Of a stretch of 64,000 nucleotides of DNA, positions 1 through 10,913 are shown piece after piece; the first letter of the stretch is position 1; each line of letters opens with the position of its first letter. The DNA comes from Marinobacter sp. MDS2 (GTDB taxonomy: Bacteria; Pseudomonadota; Gammaproteobacteria; Pseudomonadales; Oleiphilaceae). Position numbers and translations under genes: made by a program. Where the stretch lies: positions 496,001 through 560,000 of the forward strand of contig NZ_JAVAJF010000001.1 in NCBI RefSeq assembly GCF_030718085.1, written 5' to 3'. The notes below the pieces were generated by a model, which had not been told where the DNA came from, did no database searches, and was given only the letters and a program-made list of their open reading frames with translations.

Positions 1-40
1 TGCCGTTATCGTCGCCTCTGCCGTTTCTTTCATCTGCCAT
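1..40 (-). CDS. clpX: ClpX ATPase, N-terminal start only (partial)
   Basis: The first 40 bases, read on the minus strand, give ATG and the residues MADERNGRGDDNG, the usual opening of ClpX in this group. The rest lies beyond the left edge. ClpX is the AAA+ unfoldase that feeds substrates into ClpP; its N-terminal zinc domain would follow directly. An AGAGG ribosome site precedes the ATG. The gene sits 76 bp downstream of clpP, completing the standard tig-clpP-clpX order, which supports the call despite its short length. Confidence 0.85.
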   Translation of the reverse strand, partial: MADERNGRGDDNG

Positions 41-116
41 TTAAATACCTCTGTTCTTCGTTGGCCTGCCCAAACGTTTTATACGCAGGCCAAGTGTGAT
101 GCGATGACTTTCAGTA

Positions 117-752
117 TTAGTTATTCGGTACGCGCTTATCAAGTACTGTATCGATTAGCCCGTACTCTTTCGCCTGGTCAGGATCCATAAAGTTGTCACG
201 ATCAGTATCGCGAGCGATGGTTTCGAGATCCTGCCCGGTGTGATGCGCCAGAATTGTATTCAGGGTATTACGGATCTTCAGAATCTCACGGGTGTGGATT
301 TCAATGTCCGTAGCCTGGCCCTGATAACCACCGAGTGGCTGGTGAATCATAACGCGGGAATTAGGTAGGCATGCACGCTTGCCTTCAGCACCGCCGGCGA
401 GGAGGAATGCACCCATACTGGCTGCCTGGCCAATACACAAGGTAGCCACATCCGGCTTGATAAACTGCATGGTGTCGTAGATCGACATACCCGCAGTGAC
501 CGAACCACCCGGGCTGTTGATGTACAGGTGAATATCCTTATCCGGGTTTTCGGACTCCAGGAACAACAACTGAGCAACGACCAGGTTAGCCATGTGGTCT
601 TCAACCTGACCGACAAGAAAAATTACCCGCTCTTTCAGAAGGCGCGAATAAATGTCGAAGGACCGCTCTCCACGTGCCGTCTGCTCGATTACCATCGGCA
701 CCAGACCGGCGCTCGTTATCATTGTTGGGCCATCAAACGGTTTTTGCGTCAT
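117..752 (-). CDS. clpP: ATP-dependent Clp protease proteolytic subunit
   Basis: ClpP, 211 aa, is the serine peptidase of the ClpXP/ClpAP complexes in the cytoplasm. The catalytic triad is visible as Ser112 (in GQAASMGAF), His137 (in RVMIHQP) and Asp186 (in DTDRDNFM), each one position on from the E. coli precursor numbering. The N-terminal stretch before about residue 15 is the usual short propeptide. It lies between tig and clpX in the same direction. Length and motifs match the family, and nothing looks altered. Confidence 0.97.
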   Translation of the reverse strand: MTQKPFDGPTMITSAGLVPMVIEQTARGERSFDIYSRLLKERVIFLVGQVEDHMANLVVAQLLFLESENPDKDIHLYINSPGGSVTAGMSIYDTMQFIKPDVATLCIGQAASMGAFLLAGGAEGKRACLPNSRVMIHQPLGGYQGQATDIEIHTREILKIRNTLNTILAHHTGQDLETIARDTDRDNFMDPDQAKEYGLIDTVLDKRVPNN

Positions 753-856
753 GTGTGCCTGAACTCCTTAAAGACATTGGGCATGGACTCCTGCTGCAGG
801 ATGTCCGGAATATAAAGCCTGGAAACCCCTATACTTTGCCAGCAGTGAGCCCAGAT

Positions 857-883
857 GAAAACAGCCGGATACACCGGCTGTTT
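857..883 (-). terminator. Hairpin between tig and clpP
   Basis: A perfect 10-bp stem (AAACAGCCGG / CCGGCTGTTT) with a 5-nt loop follows the tig stop on the minus strand and leads into a short T-rich stretch (TTTTCATC). It could be a partial terminator that separates trigger factor from clpPX expression. The U-run is weak, so read-through is likely. Confidence 0.55.
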
Positions 884-915
884 CCAGAAAGCGACTCAGG
901 GCTATGCCCGAGCTA

Positions 916-2220
916 TCAACGCTGGGCTTGGCCAGCCTTGACGGCTTCCTCGTACTTCATCTTCTTTTCTTTCACTTTGGCCTGACCCAGAACCAGATCA
1001 ACAACCGCTTCCTCAAGAACCACAGACTCAACCTGAGTCTTCTGCTCCTGGCTGCTGTTGAAGTGGGCTACCACTTCTTCCGGCTGCTCGTAAGTAGACG
1101 CGATTTCCTGAATCTTTTCATCTACTTTCGCGGCATCGGCCTTCAGGTCGTTGGCCTTAACCACTTCCTGGAACAACAAACCGGTCTTAACGCGACGCTG
1201 AGCCTGCTCTTCGAAGATTTCCTTCGGCAGCTGCTGGAAGTCTACCTGGCCACCGAAGCGTTGAACGGCTTCTTGACGCAGACGATCGATTTCCTGATCA
1301 ACCAAAGAGGACGGAACGTCCAGCTCGGTTGTTTCCAGCAGACCTTCAACAACGTCATTCTTGACCTTGTTAGACACTGCCTGCTTCAGCTCGCGCTCCA
1401 TGTTCTTCTTAACTTCTTCACGGAATCCGGCTTCGTCTTCCGCTTCGATACCAAACTTCTGGAAGAATTCGGCGTTCAGCTCTGGCAACTGAGGCTCTTC
1501 TACTTTATGAACCTTGATTGCAAAGGTAGCCGGCTTACCCGCCAGATCTTCGTTGTGGTAATCCTCGGGGAAGGTAACTTCGATATCGAACTCTTCGCCA
1601 GTCTTACCACCAACGATCGCCTTCTCGAAACCCGGAATCATCTGACCAGAACCCAGAGTCAGACGATGACCCTCAGCCGCGCCGCCTTCAAACTCTTCAC
1701 CGTCGATGGTGCCTTTGAAGTCGATGGTCACAACATCCTTGTTCTTGGACTTGCGCTTAACTTCCTTCATAGGCGCCTGCTGACGACGCAGGTTATCGAT
1801 CATGGTATCGATATCTTTGTCGGTTACTTCGGCGGCTGGCTTTTCAACTTTAATCTTGCTCAGGTCACCCAGTTCGATTTCTGGCAGCACTTCGAACACA
1901 GCCACGAACTCGAGGTCTTTACCCTCTTCCATGGTCTTTGGCTCAAACTGGGGCCAGCCCGCTGGATTGATATCCTGCTCCTGCAGCGCCTTGATGTAGT
2001 TGTCGCGCATAACTTCGCCAACGATTTCTTGACGAATGCTGTCACCGAAACGACGCTTAACCACGCTCATGGGCACCTTGCCTGGGCGAAAGCCGTTCAA
2101 GCGAACAGTGCGAGCGGTTTCCTGTAGGCGTTTCTGAACCGCCTGATCAATTTCCTGGGCGGGCACACCAATCGTCATGCGACGTTCGATGTTAGAGGTC
2201 GTTTCAACAGACACTTGCAT
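916..2220 (-). CDS. tig: Trigger factor
   Basis: Ribosome-associated chaperone and peptidyl-prolyl isomerase, 434 aa, usual length. The N-terminal ribosome-docking signature appears as GFRPGKVPMSVVKRRFG near residue 45. The central FKBP-type PPIase domain follows (IDFKGTIDGEEFEGG and GSGQMIPGFEKAI, about residues 155-200), then a charged helical C-terminal substrate-binding region. A GAGGA ribosome site sits just before the ATG. It is first in the tig-clpP-clpX run, linking nascent-chain folding with ClpXP proteolysis. Confidence 0.97.
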   Translation of the reverse strand: MQVSVETTSNIERRMTIGVPAQEIDQAVQKRLQETARTVRLNGFRPGKVPMSVVKRRFGDSIRQEIVGEVMRDNYIKALQEQDINPAGWPQFEPKTMEEGKDLEFVAVFEVLPEIELGDLSKIKVEKPAAEVTDKDIDTMIDNLRRQQAPMKEVKRKSKNKDVVTIDFKGTIDGEEFEGGAAEGHRLTLGSGQMIPGFEKAIVGGKTGEEFDIEVTFPEDYHNEDLAGKPATFAIKVHKVEEPQLPELNAEFFQKFGIEAEDEAGFREEVKKNMERELKQAVSNKVKNDVVEGLLETTELDVPSSLVDQEIDRLRQEAVQRFGGQVDFQQLPKEIFEEQAQRRVKTGLLFQEVVKANDLKADAAKVDEKIQEIASTYEQPEEVVAHFNSSQEQKTQVESVVLEEAVVDLVLGQAKVKEKKMKYEEAVKAGQAQR

Positions 2221-2257
2221 GGAAGATCCTCGAATTACAGATTCTGTATGTGAATGA

Positions 2258-2301
2258 AAATTAAAACAAAATCCCGTTAAGAGCGAAACTCTCTAGCGGG
2301 A
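2258..2301 (-). terminator. Rho-independent terminator of the tRNA operon
   Basis: On the minus strand a stem starting TCCCGCTAGAGAG pairs (with G-U pairs) with CTCTTAACGGGA around a short loop. It is followed by TTTTGTTTTAATTTT. It lies about 140 bp past tRNA-Leu and just before tig, so it most likely ends the tRNA transcript. Confidence 0.75.
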
Positions 2302-2440
2302 CGCAAAATTAAAAGCCGGTAGTTTATCACGGTTTACCCTGCCGAGAGAATCACTGCACCAAACGGAATGACGGTTTAAGAGCATGATCACAGCATGGAA
2401 ACGTAAAATATGAGGATAAAAACAGGAAAATAAAGAAGGA

Positions 2441-2525
2441 TGGTGCGAGAGGAGAGACTTGAACTCTCACAGGTTGCCCCGCTGGAACCTAAATCCAGTG
2501 CGTCTACCAATTCCGCCACTCTCGC
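2441..2525 (-). tRNA. tRNA-Leu (anticodon TAG)
   Basis: An 85-nt cloverleaf with encoded CCA. The anticodon stem CTGGA/TCCAG encloses loop TTTAGGT, giving TAG. A long variable arm (CGGGGCAACCTG) is present, as expected for class II tRNA-Leu, and the T-arm GTTCAAG is intact. It is last in the Pro-Arg-His-Leu operon. Confidence 0.96.
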
Positions 2526-2582
2526 ATGCCCGATTAAAATCTGAGGACTTCAGAAAACCGGAAACGACCAAACAGAGAAAAG

Positions 2583-2659
2583 TGGGGTGGACGAAGGGGT
2601 TCGAACCCTCGACCGCAGGAGTCACAATCCTGAGCTCTACCAACTGAGCTACGTCCACC
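2583..2659 (-). tRNA. tRNA-His (anticodon GTG)
   Basis: The cloverleaf has anticodon GTG in loop TTGTGAC, D-arm AGCTCAGTTGGTAGAGCT, T-arm GGTTCGAACCCC and encoded CCA. The extra G at position -1, the tRNA-His identity element, is encoded and pairs with the C before CCA. It is third in the operon. Confidence 0.96.
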
Positions 2660-2750
2660 ACATTAAAAAAGTGCCCTATGGCACTTTGATCTGTCTAGCC
2701 TCAACTTTGCTGGTTTGACGAGCCCGGTGCAGACCGAACTTAGAGCCTAA

Positions 2751-2827
2751 TGGCGCGCCCGGCAGGACTCGAACCTGCGACCATCCGCTTAGAAGGCGGA
2801 TGCTCTATCCAGCTGAGCTACGGGCGC
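2751..2827 (-). tRNA. tRNA-Arg (anticodon TCT)
   Basis: A 77-nt cloverleaf with encoded CCA. The anticodon stem ATCCGC/GCGGAT holds the TCT anticodon in CTTCTAA. Acceptor GCGCCCG pairs with CGGGCGC. It decodes AGA and AGG and is second in the operon. Confidence 0.96.
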
Positions 2828-2860
2828 TTGACCTTTCGCCCACCTGAATATTCAGAAAAA

Positions 2861-2937
2861 TGGTCGGGGTAGAGAGATTCGAACTCCCGACATCCTGCTC
2901 CCAAAGCAGGCGCGCTACCAGACTGCGCTATACCCCG
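2861..2937 (-). tRNA. tRNA-Pro (anticodon TGG)
   Basis: A 77-nt cloverleaf with encoded CCA. Anticodon TGG lies in loop TTTGGGA between stems CTGCT/AGCAG, and acceptor CGGGGTA pairs with TACCCCG. It is the first gene of the operon, 40 bp downstream of the promoter -10 box. Confidence 0.96.
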
Positions 2938-2977
2938 ATAAGACTGAACAACAAGTGCTTCAGCAAAGTTGGCGCGC

Positions 2978-3006
2978 ATATTACCTTCGAGTTTCGCATC
3001 CGTCAA
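2978..3006 (-). promoter_or_regulatory. Sigma-70 promoter of the Pro-Arg-His-Leu tRNA operon
   Basis: On the minus strand TTGACG and TAATAT are separated by exactly 17 bp. They are followed by the GC-rich discriminator GCGCGCC, typical of stringently controlled stable-RNA promoters. The -10 box is 40 bp upstream of tRNA-Pro. The tRNA-Ala/Glu promoter at 57,048-57,076 has the same two hexamers and spacing. Confidence 0.88.
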
Positions 3007-3173
3007 CAAAGAATTTGAAAATCATTCAGATAATTACGAAATCGCCTTCTCACAGCTCTCCAGAGAGATGCATTTCCGCCCTCTACTTACATTGGCGAGA
3101 ATGCTGAACCATGAGACAATGCCTCACCTTCGTTATTAGACCATTATTCATGCCCAACCTACAAGACGGAAAC

Positions 3174-4031
3174 ATGAGCGCCACACTGATTAAAGGAAAA
3201 GAAATTGCCGCACAGGTTCGACAGCAGGTTGCTGTCGGCGTCGAAGCCCGCAAACAGAAGGGGCTCAGAGCCCCCGGATTGGCGGTTATTTTGGTCGGCA
3301 GCGACCCCGCCTCACAGGTTTATGTGGGCAACAAACGCAAAGCCTGCGAGCAGGCAGGCATCATGTCATTGTCTTACGACCTGCCGGAAGACACATCGCA
3401 AGACGCACTGGAGGCGTTGGTAGACGAACTGAACGAGAACCCGGCCATCGACGGCATTCTTGTTCAACTCCCCCTGCCCTCGCACCTGGACGCAGATCCG
3501 ATTCTGGTAAAGATCCGCCCGGATAAAGACGTAGACGGCTTCCACCCTTTTAATATCGGCCGCCTGATGCAACGCAAGCCCACTCTGCGCCCTTGCACAC
3601 CGGCAGGCGTCATTACCCTGCTCGACTCCATTAACACCCCTTACAAAGGCCAGCACGCGGTTATTGTGGGTGCATCCAACATCGTTGGACGACCAATGAG
3701 CATGGAACTCCTGCTCAAAGGCGCAACGGCGACCGTCTGTCACCGCTTTACAGACAACCTGGAAAAGTTTGTCAGCGAAGCCGACATCTTGATTGCGGCG
3801 GTAGGCAAACCGGGCATCATCAAAGGGGAATGGGTAAAACCGGGCGCAACGGTTATTGATGTTGGCATCAACCGGATGGAAAACGGCTCTTTGTGCGGCG
3901 ACGTAGACTTCGAGGCAGCCTCAGAACGGGCCGCCTACATCACCCCCGTTCCCGGCGGCGTAGGCCCCATGACAATCGCCAAGCTACTGGAGAACACCCT
4001 GTACGCCGCCGACGTACTACACGCTGACTAA
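3174..4031 (+). CDS. folD: Bifunctional methylene-THF dehydrogenase / methenyl-THF cyclohydrolase
   Basis: FolD interconverts 5,10-methylene-, methenyl- and 10-formyl-tetrahydrofolate with NADP in one-carbon metabolism. The start at [14 protein letters not shown] gives 285 aa, the family length; an ATG 63 bp upstream in frame would add residues not seen in FolD. Visible signatures are [14 protein letters not shown] (active-site Lys), the [10 protein letters not shown] segment, and the NADP-binding [13 protein letters not shown]. The end carries the conserved [10 protein letters not shown]. It is transcribed alone and ends at a shared terminator with convergent glcB. Confidence 0.96.
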   Translation: MSATLIKGKEIAAQVRQQVAVGVEARKQKGLRAPGLAVILVGSDPASQVYVGNKRKACEQAGIMSLSYDLPEDTSQDALEALVDELNENPAIDGILVQLPLPSHLDADPILVKIRPDKDVDGFHPFNIGRLMQRKPTLRPCTPAGVITLLDSINTPYKGQHAVIVGASNIVGRPMSMELLLKGATATVCHRFTDNLEKFVSEADILIAAVGKPGIIKGEWVKPGATVIDVGINRMENGSLCGDVDFEAASERAAYITPVPGGVGPMTIAKLLENTLYAADVLHAD

Positions 4032-4066
4032 CACCGACCTAAACAACCGCAAAAAAACAAGCAGCC

Positions 4067-4096
4067 ACAAAAAACCCCGCATCAGCGGGGTTTTTC
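4067..4096. terminator. Bidirectional terminator between folD and glcB
   Basis: The stem ACCCCGC / GCGGGGT around ATCA is flanked by an A-run on one side and a T-run on the other. It can therefore end both folD (plus) and glcB (minus), whose stop codons flank it. Confidence 0.88.
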
Positions 4097-4111
4097 ATTT
4101 CTACAGCCTGA

Positions 4112-6283
4112 TTACTGGCTGGCTTTCGCCTTCAGACGGTAAGCGTGCAGAAGCGGCTCGGTATAGCCATTCGGCTGCTCACGCCCCTTCAGCACCAGAT
4201 CCATTGCAGCCTGGAAGGCAATGCCGTCGAAGCCAGGCGCCATGTTGCGGTAGGATGGATCGTTGGCGTTCTGGCGGTCAACAACAGCGGCCATACGCTT
4301 CATGGTTTCCAGAATCTGCTCTTCCGTGCAGATACCATGGTACAACCAGTTGGTCAGCAACTGAGAGGAGATACGCAGAGTCGCGCGGTCTTCCATCAGG
4401 CCTACGTCATTGATGTCGGGCACTTTGGAGCAACCAACACCACTGTCGATCCAGCGAACAACGTAACCCAGGATACCCTGCGCGTTGTTGTCCAGTTCCT
4501 GCTGAATGTCTTCAGCGGTCAGCGAAGACGGATCTTCCATAACCGGTACGGTCAGAATGTCTTCGAGGGCTGCGCGCTGACGGCTAGCCAACTCTTTCTG
4601 AACATCAAACACATTGACCTGATGGTAATGGGTCGCGTGCAGAGTGGCGGCAGTCGGAGACGGAACCCACGCAGTATTCGCACCAGACTTCGGATGACCG
4701 ATCTTCTGCTCCAGCATGCCAGCCATCAGATCCGGCATAGCCCACATACCCTTACCGATCTGTGCAACACCGGAAAGGCCCGCTTCAAGACCGATATCAA
4801 CGTTCCACTGCTCGTAGGCGTTAATCCAGGCAGCCTGCTTCATCTGACCTTTGCGGATGAACGGACCCAACTCCATGGAGGTGTGCATTTCATCACCGGT
4901 ACGATCCAGGAAGCCTGTGTTAATGAATACCGTGCGCTCTTTAGCTGCGTGGATACAGGCCTTCAGGTTAACGGTGGTGCGACGCTCTTCGTCCATAATA
5001 CCCACCTTCAAAGTGAAGCGCGGCAGACCCAGAGCATCTTCTACACGACCAAAGAATTCGTTGGTGAACGCAACCTCTTCAGGACCGTGCATCTTCGGCT
5101 TAACAATGTACACAGAACCTTTGGTGCTGTTCTGGAACTTGCCAGTACCCTTCAGATCGTGAATCGCGATCAAGGAAGTGACAAAACCGTCCATCAGACC
5201 TTCAGGCACTTCACTACCGTCATTCAGCAGAATGGCCGGGTTAGTCATCAAGTGACCCACGTTACGCACAAACATCATGCTGCGACCCTTCAGGGTCAAG
5301 TCGCTGCCATCGGCTGCGGTATAGGCACGGTCCGGGTTCATGCGACGAGTAACCTGCTTACCGCCCTTTTCGAACGATTCTTCCAGATCGCCCTTCATCA
5401 GACCCAGCCAGTTTTTGTAGGCAACAACTTTGTCTTCTGCATCAACCGCGGCAACAGAATCTTCACAGTCCATGATGGTGGTCAGCGCTGACTCCATCAG
5501 AACATCTTTCACGTGTGCACCGTCGTCTTTTCCGATCGGATGAGTTGCATCGATCTGGATTTCAAAGTGCATGCCGTTCTTGACCAGCAGCAGGCCGGTC
5601 GGCTCATCAGCCGCTCCGGTGTAACCCGCAAAACCCGACTCGTCTTTCAGGCCAGTTACGTCACCGTTTTGCAGCTTAACTGCCAGCTTGCCGCCATCAA
5701 CATAGTATTTGGCCGCATCTTTGTGGCTGCCCGCTGCCAGAGGCGCAGAGCTGTCCAGCAGGTTACGAGCCCACTCGATGACTTTGGCACCACGTACCGG
5801 GTTGTAGCCACGACCTTTCTCAGCGCCATCTTCTTCTGACAGTGCATCGGTGCCGTAAAGCGCATCGTACAAACTACCCCAGCGTGCGTTAGCGGCGTTC
5901 AGGGCGAAACGTGCATTCATTACCGGCACAACCAGCTGTGGGCCAGCCATGGTGGCAATTTCCGGATCTACGTTCGAGGTAGAGATTTTGAATTCTTCCG
6001 GCTCATCCACCAGATAACCGATTTCCTTCAGGAATGACTTGTACTCAGCCATATCCAGCTTCTGGCCTTTGTGGTCACGGTTCCAGGTGTCGAGCTTTTC
6101 CTGAATGGCATCACGCTTGGCGAGCAATTCACGGTTGCGCGGTGCCAGCTCGTTCACAATCTTGTCGAACTCGGCCCAGAATTTGTCGGCATCAATACCG
6201 GTGCCCGGGATGGCTTCGTTGTTCACGAAGTCATACAGATTCTTTGCGACCTGAATGCCGCCAACTTGAACGCGTTCTGTCAT
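4112..6283 (-). CDS. glcB: Malate synthase G
   Basis: Condenses glyoxylate and acetyl-CoA to malate (glyoxylate/glycolate use). The start at [14 protein letters not shown] gives 723 aa, as in E. coli GlcB, with a GAGGCAGG ribosome site; the frame opens 21 codons earlier without family support. The C-terminal half carries [10 protein letters not shown] and [13 protein letters not shown], which contains the catalytic Asp. The [15 protein letters not shown] segment belongs to the metal and glyoxylate site. It is monocistronic between a terminator and the cysS end, with strong codon bias suggesting high expression. Confidence 0.97.
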   Translation of the reverse strand: MTERVQVGGIQVAKNLYDFVNNEAIPGTGIDADKFWAEFDKIVNELAPRNRELLAKRDAIQEKLDTWNRDHKGQKLDMAEYKSFLKEIGYLVDEPEEFKISTSNVDPEIATMAGPQLVVPVMNARFALNAANARWGSLYDALYGTDALSEEDGAEKGRGYNPVRGAKVIEWARNLLDSSAPLAAGSHKDAAKYYVDGGKLAVKLQNGDVTGLKDESGFAGYTGAADEPTGLLLVKNGMHFEIQIDATHPIGKDDGAHVKDVLMESALTTIMDCEDSVAAVDAEDKVVAYKNWLGLMKGDLEESFEKGGKQVTRRMNPDRAYTAADGSDLTLKGRSMMFVRNVGHLMTNPAILLNDGSEVPEGLMDGFVTSLIAIHDLKGTGKFQNSTKGSVYIVKPKMHGPEEVAFTNEFFGRVEDALGLPRFTLKVGIMDEERRTTVNLKACIHAAKERTVFINTGFLDRTGDEMHTSMELGPFIRKGQMKQAAWINAYEQWNVDIGLEAGLSGVAQIGKGMWAMPDLMAGMLEQKIGHPKSGANTAWVPSPTAATLHATHYHQVNVFDVQKELASRQRAALEDILTVPVMEDPSSLTAEDIQQELDNNAQGILGYVVRWIDSGVGCSKVPDINDVGLMEDRATLRISSQLLTNWLYHGICTEEQILETMKRMAAVVDRQNANDPSYRNMAPGFDGIAFQAAMDLVLKGREQPNGYTEPLLHAYRLKAKASQ

Positions 6284-6433
6284 CGTTACCTGCCTCAATG
6301 GGTTGTATTTCCCGACTCCCCGATTGCTTTGAGCTCTCAGGGGCATGAATATTTGAGCGCCGTATTGTACGTGAAATTCCCTACAAGGTCATTCCCGAAA
6401 ATCACAATACGGCTTTTGTCGAAACTCCAGGCA

Positions 6434-7819
6434 TCAAGCCCGTCGCCAAGTTGTTCCCTCGCGACTGTCATCCAGAACGATCCCCTTCTCGAGCAACTCA
6501 TCCCGAATCCGATCGCTTTCTGCGAAATCCTTGGCTTTGCGGGCCGCAGCACGAGCCTCGATCATGGCCTCGATCTCTTCCCCGCTCAATTCACTACCGG
6601 TATCGGCCTGGAAGAAAGCTTCCGGATCTTGCTGCAACAGCCCAAGCACCCCACCCAAACGCACCAGAACAGCGGCACTGTGCGCCGCCCTTTCATCATT
6701 GCCATCACGGCGGTGCTGGTTGATGTCATTCGCCACAGCATGCAACACCGCAATAGCACCTGCGGTGTTGAAATCATCATCCATCACGTCCTTGAACCGG
6801 CGATCATGCTCGGTTTCCTCAACCTCATCGCCCGGCGCTGGCGTGATGCCGCGCAAGGCATGATAAAGCTTGGTCAGTGTGCGACTGGCTTCGGCCAGAC
6901 TGTCAGCCGAATAATCCACCTGACTACGGTAATGGCTGGACACCAGAAAATAGCGAACGACCTCTGCCGGATAGGTTTCCAGAATCTCGCGAATGGTAAA
7001 AAAGTTGCCCAACGACTTGGACATCTTTTCTTTATTGACCCGGATGGCTCCGGCGTGCATCCAGGTATGAACGAATTTGTGGCCCGTGGCGCATTCAGAC
7101 TGGGCGATTTCGTTTTCATGGTGCGGAAACAGGAGATCTGGCCCGCCACCATGAATATCAAAGGTATCGCCCAGGCATTTGGTGGACATGGCAGAACACT
7201 CAATGTGCCAGCCGGGACGACCGTCGCCCCACGGCGAAGGCCAGCTCACTTCACCTGCCTTTGCCGCTTTCCACAACGCGAAGTCCGCCGGGCTGCGCTT
7301 GGCTTCCTGGACACCGACTCGAGCTCCAGCCACCAAATCCTCAAGCTTTTTCTTGCTCAGCTTGCCGTAATCCGGGAAAGACTCTACCGAGAAATACACA
7401 TCGCCGTTGTCGGCTGCGTAGGCGTGACCGCCATCGATCAGTGTTTCGATCATGGAAATGATTTCGCTGATAAACGCCGTTGCCCGCGGCTCTTCGTTCG
7501 GAGATTGAACCCCCAAGCGCGCCTCGTCTTCGTGCATTGCGTCAATCATGCGCTCGGTCAGAGCGGTGTACACCTCACCATTTTCATCGGCACGACGCAG
7601 AATCTTGTCGTCGATGTCCGTGACATTGCGAACGTAATGCACATCATAGCCGCGGTGACGCAGGTAGCGACTGATCACGTCGAACGCCACCAACACACGA
7701 CCGTGCCCAAGATGGCAGTAATCGTAAACGGTCATGCCGCACACATACATGCGCACCTTACCCGGCTCGATCGGCTTGAACTCTTCCTTTTGTTGCGTGA
7801 GCGTGTTGTAGATACGCAT
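6434..7819 (-). CDS. cysS: Cysteinyl-tRNA synthetase
   Basis: Class Ia synthetase charging tRNA-Cys, 461 aa. The HIGH-type motif is in [13 protein letters not shown] in [10 protein letters not shown], and the zinc ligands are visible as Cys in YVCGMTVYD, Cys in HIECSAMS and the [10 protein letters not shown] pair. The C-terminal DALR-like and anticodon-binding part is complete. Its ATG overlaps the glnS stop (TAATG), so the two synthetases are probably translationally coupled in one operon. Confidence 0.97.
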   Translation of the reverse strand: MRIYNTLTQQKEEFKPIEPGKVRMYVCGMTVYDYCHLGHGRVLVAFDVISRYLRHRGYDVHYVRNVTDIDDKILRRADENGEVYTALTERMIDAMHEDEARLGVQSPNEEPRATAFISEIISMIETLIDGGHAYAADNGDVYFSVESFPDYGKLSKKKLEDLVAGARVGVQEAKRSPADFALWKAAKAGEVSWPSPWGDGRPGWHIECSAMSTKCLGDTFDIHGGGPDLLFPHHENEIAQSECATGHKFVHTWMHAGAIRVNKEKMSKSLGNFFTIREILETYPAEVVRYFLVSSHYRSQVDYSADSLAEASRTLTKLYHALRGITPAPGDEVEETEHDRRFKDVMDDDFNTAGAIAVLHAVANDINQHRRDGNDERAAHSAAVLVRLGGVLGLLQQDPEAFFQADTGSELSGEEIEAMIEARAAARKAKDFAESDRIRDELLEKGIVLDDSREGTTWRRA

Positions 7820-9498
7820 TATTTACCTCCCTTGCCCCAGGAATCCCGCAAGGTCACGGTGCGGTTGAACACAGGCTTCCCAACACTTGCGGTCAGCTCC
7901 TGATCGCAGAAAAAGTAGCCTTCCCGCTCAAACTGATAAGGCAAGTCTCTACGCGGTGAAGCCAGACTCTTCTCAACTCGCGCCCCCTCGAGCACCACCA
8001 GAGAATCCGGATTGATGTGATCCATCATGTCGCCGTCTTTATCGCTGTCTGGCGCTTCATGATTGAACAACCGGTCGTATTGATTAATACGCACTTCAAC
8101 GCTGTCCGCAGCCGACACCCAGTGAATAACACCGTTCGGTTTGTAGCCTTCAGGGTTCACACCCAGCGTCTTCGGATCGTATTCGCACTTGAGCTCGACG
8201 ATTTCACCGCTGTCATCGCGAATCACTTCTTTGCACGTCATTACGTAACCACCGCGCAGGCGAACCGCCTGATCCGGGGCCAAACGCTTCCATTTACGCG
8301 GCGGCTCAAGTGCAAAGTCTTCACGATCAATGTACAGAACCTGACTCCAGGTAACGTCACGCTCACCCATGTCCGGGTTCTGCGGGTGAACCGGCAGTGA
8401 CAGTGTTTCAGTCTGGCTTTCGGGGTAGTTGGTCAGAGTTACCTTGATCGGGCGCATCACGCACATGGCTCGTGGCGCACGAGTGTTCAAATCTTCGCGG
8501 ATCGCATGTTCCAGCATGCCGACATCCACCGTTCCACCCGCTTTGTTGACACCGATCATGTCGCAGAAGGTGCGGATGGACTCCGGGGTAAACCCACGGC
8601 GACGCATGCCAGAAATCGTCGGCATACGAGGGTCATCCCAGCCATCAACCACATTATCGTCAACCAACCGCTTAAGCTTACGCTTACTGGTGACGGTGTA
8701 GTTCAGGTTGAGACGGGCAAATTCAATCTGCCGTGGATGACAAGGAATGGTGATGTTGTCCAGCACCCAGTCGTACAGCGGGCGGTGATCTTCGAACTCC
8801 AGGGTACACAGGGAATGCGTAATACCTTCAAGTGCGTCCGAAATCGGGTGCGTGAAGTCATACATCGGGTAGATGCACCACTTGTCGCCCGTCTGATGGT
8901 GGTCCGCATAGCGAATGCGGTACAGAATCGGATCACGCAAGTTGATATTCGGTGACGCCATATCGATCTTGGCGCGCAACACCAGCTCGCCGTTCTGGAA
9001 CTTGCCATCACGCATATCGCGGAACAGCTGCAGGCTTTCTTCAGCCGGGCGATCACGGTAAGGGCTATTCTTACCCGGCTCTTTCAAAGAGCCACGGTAT
9101 TCAGCCATTTCGTCGGCCGTCAGCGCACAGACATAGGCTTTGCCCTTTTCGATCAGCTCTTCAGCAAACGCATAAAGCTGATCAAAGTAATCTGAGGCGT
9201 AACGCACTTCATCCGCCCACTCAAAGCCGAGCCATTCCACATCACGCTTGATGGCGTTGATGTATTCCAGGCTTTCCTTCTCCGGGTTGGTATCATCGAA
9301 GCGGAGGTTGCATTCGCCTTCAAACGTCTCAGCAATGCCGAAGTTCAGGCAGATAGATTTGGCATGACCAACATGCAGATAACCATTGGGCTCAGGCGGA
9401 AACCGGGTAACGACTTTGCCCGTGTGCTCGCCCTTGGCGACGGCATCTTCGATCAGGCTCTGAATAAAGTTGTGGGCTTTCTTCGACTCGGCGCTCAT
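7819..9498 (-). CDS. glnS: Glutaminyl-tRNA synthetase
   Basis: Charges tRNA-Gln directly. The chosen start [11 protein letters not shown] gives 559 aa; the frame runs 24 codons further upstream, but that part is unlike Gln[16 protein letters not shown] carries the HIGH motif and VTSKRKL is the KMSKS equivalent. The catalytic core is followed by the two beta-barrel anticodon-binding domains. It is the first gene of a glnS-cysS operon, and the stop codon overlaps the cysS start by one base. Confidence 0.96.
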   Translation of the reverse strand: MSAESKKAHNFIQSLIEDAVAKGEHTGKVVTRFPPEPNGYLHVGHAKSICLNFGIAETFEGECNLRFDDTNPEKESLEYINAIKRDVEWLGFEWADEVRYASDYFDQLYAFAEELIEKGKAYVCALTADEMAEYRGSLKEPGKNSPYRDRPAEESLQLFRDMRDGKFQNGELVLRAKIDMASPNINLRDPILYRIRYADHHQTGDKWCIYPMYDFTHPISDALEGITHSLCTLEFEDHRPLYDWVLDNITIPCHPRQIEFARLNLNYTVTSKRKLKRLVDDNVVDGWDDPRMPTISGMRRRGFTPESIRTFCDMIGVNKAGGTVDVGMLEHAIREDLNTRAPRAMCVMRPIKVTLTNYPESQTETLSLPVHPQNPDMGERDVTWSQVLYIDREDFALEPPRKWKRLAPDQAVRLRGGYVMTCKEVIRDDSGEIVELKCEYDPKTLGVNPEGYKPNGVIHWVSAADSVEVRINQYDRLFNHEAPDSDKDGDMMDHINPDSLVVLEGARVEKSLASPRRDLPYQFEREGYFFCDQELTASVGKPVFNRTVTLRDSWGKGGK

Positions 9499-9657
9499 AC
9501 AATCTCTGTCAACAGGGAATGAATTGTGGGAGCTATTCAGAGGCTCCGTTAAACCGCCTATTATACTCACAATTCCTTGCAGTACTCATGCACAGGACGA
9601 AACTCTTCAGTACAATGCTTACTTTGAACCTTTACACACCCATTACAGGAAGCCCTA

Positions 9658-10158
9658 ATGATTCTGCTGCAAACCAATCTCGGTGATATCAAACTGGAAC
9701 TCGACTACGAAAACGCCCCGGAAACCGCCAAGAATTTCGAACAGTATGTTCGCGACGGTTTCTACGACGGCCTCATTTTTCACCGGGTGATCAGCAACTT
9801 TATGGTTCAAGGCGGCGGCTTCGAACCTGGCATGAAACCGCGCCAGACCCGTGATCCTATCCAGAATGAAGCAGACAACGGCCTGAGCAACATGATCGGC
9901 ACCGTCGCCATGGCGCGCACCATGGATCCACATTCAGCAACGGCCCAGTTCTTCATCAACGTTGAGAACAACGGCTTCCTGGACCACACTGGCAAGAATG
10001 CGGAAGGCTGGGGCTACTGTGTATTTGGCAAAGTAGCTGAAGGCATGGAAACCGTGAACAAGATCCGCGCCACTCGCACTACCATGCGTTCCGGCCATCA
10101 AGACGTGCCGGCTGAAGACATTGTGATTATCAAGGCTGAGGTCGTGGAGGCCGCGTGA
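9658..10158 (+). CDS. ppiB: Peptidyl-prolyl cis-trans isomerase, cyclophilin type
   Basis: A 166-aa cytoplasmic cyclophilin with no signal peptide. Active-site motifs are FHRVISNFMVQGGGF, TVAMART and SATAQFFINV, all in the usual places. An AGGAAG ribosome site precedes the ATG. The last four bases overlap the GTG start of lpxH (GTGA), as in many proteobacteria, so the two genes are probably coupled. Confidence 0.96.
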   Translation: MILLQTNLGDIKLELDYENAPETAKNFEQYVRDGFYDGLIFHRVISNFMVQGGGFEPGMKPRQTRDPIQNEADNGLSNMIGTVAMARTMDPHSATAQFFINVENNGFLDHTGKNAEGWGYCVFGKVAEGMETVNKIRATRTTMRSGHQDVPAEDIVIIKAEVVEAA

Positions 10159-10889
10159 GCACACTGTTCATCTCGGATTTACACCTTGAAGAATCGCGCC
10201 CGGACATTACGGGCGCTTTTCTAGGCTTCCTGCAAAATGAGGCCATGGGCGTTGAACGCCTTTACATTCTGGGCGATTTTTTCGAAGCCTGGATTGGGGA
10301 CGACGAACGCACCCCGCTGCAAGAACAGGTTGCAGCTGCACTGCGAGAAGTCCGCGATTCGGGCACGGCCATCTACCTGATGCACGGAAACCGGGACTTT
10401 CTGATTGGCGAGGACTTTTGCGCAAGAGCAGGCGCTACCCTGTTGGATGACCCGACCGTGATTGACCTCTATGGCACCCCCGCCCTGCTGATGCACGGCG
10501 ACAGCCTGTGCGTTGACGACGTGGAGTACCAGAAATTCCGCGCCAACATGCGCAACCCCAAAACCGTGGCAATGCTGTTGGCACGGCCACTGAAAGACCG
10601 CCAACTGATGGCTCGCCAACTGCGGGAAATCTCCATGGCGAAGAATCAGGGCAAGGCCGAATCGATCATGGATGTGAACCTCGACGAAGTGGTGAAGGAG
10701 TTCGAGCGCCACGATGTTCAACTGATGATTCACGGCCACACACACCGCCCGGCCGTCCACGAACTCGAAGCGAACAACAGCCCTGCCCGCCGCATCGTGT
10801 TGGGCGATTGGGACGAAAACGTTTGGTGGCTGGTCGCCCAGCCCGGCAAACCGCTCGAGCTCAAGAAGACCCCGCTGGATAGCGCGTAA
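10155..10889 (+). CDS. lpxH: UDP-2,3-diacylglucosamine hydrolase
   Basis: Peripheral inner-membrane metallophosphoesterase that makes lipid X in lipid A synthesis, 244 aa. The calcineurin-like metal motifs are SDLHLEE, GDFFEAWIGDD, GNRDF, MHGDSLC and HGHTHRPA. It starts with GTG, which overlaps the ppiB stop. The presence of lpxH rather than lpxI is normal for gammaproteobacteria. Confidence 0.96.
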   Translation: MSTLFISDLHLEESRPDITGAFLGFLQNEAMGVERLYILGDFFEAWIGDDERTPLQEQVAAALREVRDSGTAIYLMHGNRDFLIGEDFCARAGATLLDDPTVIDLYGTPALLMHGDSLCVDDVEYQKFRANMRNPKTVAMLLARPLKDRQLMARQLREISMAKNQGKAESIMDVNLDEVVKEFERHDVQLMIHGHTHRPAVHELEANNSPARRIVLGDWDENVWWLVAQPGKPLELKKTPLDSA

Positions 10890-10913
10890 CCCTTCCCCTT
10901 TGTGAGCAGAACT

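Noticed and set aside
4145..5491. A 448-codon plus-strand open frame opposite glcB
   Set aside because: Antisense to malate synthase, whose motifs are certain; no ribosome site or family resemblance.
6071..7903. A 610-codon plus-strand open frame opposite cysS and the start of glcB
   Set aside because: Antisense shadow of two well-supported genes; no start site, domain or membrane pattern of its own.
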